Of a stretch of DNA of 64,000 bases, positions 62,173 through 64,000 are shown in pieces. Where the stretch lies: positions 591,001 to 655,000 of the forward strand of contig NC_058063.1 in NCBI RefSeq assembly GCF_020085105.1. Reading direction: 5' to 3'. How positions within the stretch are numbered: position 1 is the first letter of the stretch; every line of letters starts with the position of its first letter. This DNA is from Siniperca chuatsi. Taxonomy: Eukaryota > Chordata > Actinopteri > Centrarchiformes > Sinipercidae. Under the pieces are notes generated by a model. The model saw only the letters and a program-made list of their open reading frames with translations, searched no databases and was not told where the DNA came from. The translations under genes were made by a program, and so were the position numbers.

Positions 62173-62450
62173 CTAATGAACCTCTGACACCTACAGCTGA
62201 TCTGCAGGAACTGCAGACAAGAGCAACAGCAGAGGAAAAAGCAGTGTGGCGAAAGGCAGGCTGCACGGTCACAGACAAAGTGTGGTATGGACCAAGTGGC
62301 AAACCATGCTTACCAAAGTATCTGTTCCATTATTATGCTGTGTTGACCCATGGGCCAGACCATGGGTCAAAGGGGAGCATAATACTGGAGGTGAACAGGT
62401 ACCGGTTCACAAAGGGGTTTAATAAAATGCATTGTTTGTGCAACCAATAA
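62019..62450 (+). pseudogene. pol: Retroviral pol: RNase H end and integrase zinc domain
   Basis: Starts with the RNase H end (CKCEAHTNNLDP and NARADKAAKAAAK). The integrase N-terminal zinc domain follows, with a His pair (LTHGPDHGSKG) and a Cys pair (HCLCNQ), ending at TAA 62448-62450, where the frame changes into the catalytic core. Confidence 0.75.
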
Positions 62451-62451
62451 T

Positions 62452-63342
62452 GTGGGGAGAAGTATTCAAATCCCACAGGCGGCCCATGTGCTTCCTGAGA
62501 GACCCTTTGAACACCTGCAGATGGATTTCATTGAGCTGACACCCAGTGAGGGAAAGAAATATTGTTTGGTCATTGTTGACATGTTCTCTAAATGGGTAGA
62601 GGCCATTCCAACAGCCAAACAGGATTCAGCAGCAGTAACAAAGCGTCTAATACGAGATATCGTCCCGCGCTGGGGTATTCCAGATATGATTTCCAGCGAT
62701 AACGGTACACCTTTCATGAGCGCAGCATTGAAGAGTGTAGGAGAGTATCTTGGTATTGATTTAAAACATCATTGTGCTTATCACCCAGCCAGCGCAGGAG
62801 CCATGGAGAGGGAGAACAGTTCTCTGAAAAACAAGCTTGCTAAGTGTTGTGATGAGACAGGGCTGCCCTGGACAAAAGCACTGCCCATTGTTCTGATGTA
62901 CATGAGGTCCAGGATAAGAAGCAGGGGGGGTCTCAGTCCTTTTGAAATCCTATTTGGCAGGCCATTGAACACTGGTATTGGGCCAGTGAAAAGACAACTT
63001 CCTGACACCAGCCAATGTGAGGATGAGATGCTACGCTATTGCACAAACTTGTCCACTGTGCTTTCTGATATTCACAAACAGGTGAAGGAAGCCATTCCAA
63101 AGGCTGCAGAGAGGAAACTGCATGACTTGGAGCCTGGTGATTGGATCATGGTGAAGGATTTCAGACGGAAGAACTGGCGGGCTCGCAGGTGGAATGGTCC
63201 CTACCAGATCTTGCTCACCACTGAAACAGCTGTAAAGGTGGGAGAGAGAGCTACATGGATCCACGCCACCCACTGCAAACGAGTACCCGAGCCGGGGCCA
63301 GCAGCCAAACACCAGACAAGTGAGATCGAGATCAGTGAGTGA
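62452..63342 (+). pseudogene. pol: Retroviral pol: integrase catalytic core and GPY/F C-terminal domain
   Basis: 296 codons open. The D,D35E triad is present: Asp in MDFIEL (62524-62526), Asp in SSDNGTPF (62698-62700), Glu in AMERENS (62806-62808); the second Asp and the Glu have 35 residues between them. The C-terminal part holds LEPGDWIMVKDF and WNGPYQILLTTETAVKV, the GPY/F chromatin-targeting module of gamma-like integrases. Stop at 63340-63342. Confidence 0.93.
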
Positions 63343-63555
63343 ACCGAACCTTCCTCCCCTTGTGCATTCAGGGGGTATTGGAGGGGAGTGGCGGTCCCGT
63401 GGGGGAGTTTCTCTGAGCACAGAGATTCCACTGGGACCACCTAGAACCACTACCCTCCCGAACCAACATCACGGGCACACTGTTTAGGGTGTAGGCAGAG
63501 GTGACACAACTGATAAGTTGACACTTGAGACCTGAGAGAGATGGCGATGGAGGGG

Positions 63556-64000
63556 TGACGGACTGAGAGGCCACGGAGACGGGGTGTTGCTCGCTGTCAT
63601 CATTGTCCTGTCATCAGTCTCACTAATGGAAACATTCAAATCACAACTAACCACAGAAGAAGGAGGGGTCAAAAGGGAGGTGCCACCCATCTTCCCCAAC
63701 ATCCCAGCTCAGCTGGAAGACAACGCATGGTATGCAACTATACTGACTATTGCCAGAAAAGTGACTAACCAGAGCTGCTACGCCTGTGTGCAGCTCCCCC
63801 ATAGGGTGGGGGACTCCATCCCAGTGAAACCCACGCCATTAAATGTCTCTGAGACCCTAGGAGTCATGGTGGCATTCACCCGGCGGGTTACTCTGCAGAA
63901 CAGAACAGTGAGAGACATAGGAGCTGCACTCAAGTTATGTAACATCAGCATCACCAACTATGACGGCTCCACAGCCAGGTTTTGGAACATGAGCCAAATA
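63556..64000 (+). CDS. env: Retroviral env, N-terminal part, open to the window end
   Basis: A hydrophobic stretch (GVLLAVIIVLSSVSL, about 63580-63625) fits a signal peptide. It is followed by an ATG (63626-63628) and a surface-subunit-like region with a Cys pair (QSCYACVQLPH) and N-glycosylation sites (NVSE, NRTV, NISI, NMSQ). The frame is open to base 64000. No ATG in this frame precedes the hydrophobic stretch; ATGs at about 63541 and 63547 lie in another frame. The rest of env and the 3' LTR are beyond the window. Confidence 0.7.

Overview
The window reads as teleost fish nuclear DNA, probably from a percomorph-type fish. It holds two vertebrate housekeeping genes with canonical GT-AG introns. 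Around and inside them lie typical fish repeats: Tc1/mariner, hAT-like, L2-, Rex- and I-like LINE remnants, SINE-like units, and long AT, GAA and TTA microsatellites. A gamma/epsilon-type endogenous retrovirus fills the right end. The species cannot be fixed from the sequence alone.

Both host genes lie on the minus strand. Reading minus-strand 5' to 3': (1) senp3, a SUMO-specific cysteine protease, runs from a noncoding first exon near 47.55 kb to a stop codon at 22.3 kb. I reconstructed 11 coding exons giving 562 residues with every exon phase closing. (2) eif4a1, a DEAD-box RNA helicase and translation initiation factor, runs from an ATG at 19,193 to a stop at 6,187 in 11 coding exons (404 residues, all phases closing). 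The head-to-tail order SENP3 then EIF4A1 is also found in mammals, where a SENP3-EIF4A1 readthrough transcript is known, so this is an old linkage. Both genes appear intact.

Layout: 1-6 kb is the region downstream of eif4a1 (one hairpin repeat, no recognised gene). 6.2-19.3 kb is eif4a1 with its TATA/CCAAT promoter. 19.3-22.3 kb is the intergenic and senp3 3' UTR region. 22.3-47.6 kb is senp3, whose introns carry a palindromic Tc1 copy next to a second Tc1 element, a Rex3-like LINE tail, hAT-like non-autonomous elements (one nested in another), a 2.3 kb repeat ending in (GAA)n, and an AP-endonuclease fragment of a LINE. 47.6-57 kb is repeat-rich: an ORF1-only LINE ending in (GAA)n, a deleted Tc1 copy, and L2/Rex-like reverse transcriptase fragments on both strands. 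57.0 kb to the window end is an endogenous retrovirus: a likely 5' LTR, gag, protease-reverse transcriptase-RNase H-integrase and the start of env. Gag and pol carry stops and frameshifts. The env frame is open to the window edge.

The most notable observations are: a 24-codon upstream ORF in the inferred senp3 leader whose stop overlaps the main ATG as TAATG; a tandem (NAGNAG) acceptor in senp3; an in-frame UGA-CUAG context at the retroviral gag/pol boundary; two abutting hairpins in an eif4a1 intron that share the same 19-nt loop but have unrelated stems; and a Tc1 copy made of two inverted 3' halves. No wholly new multi-gene system is visible.
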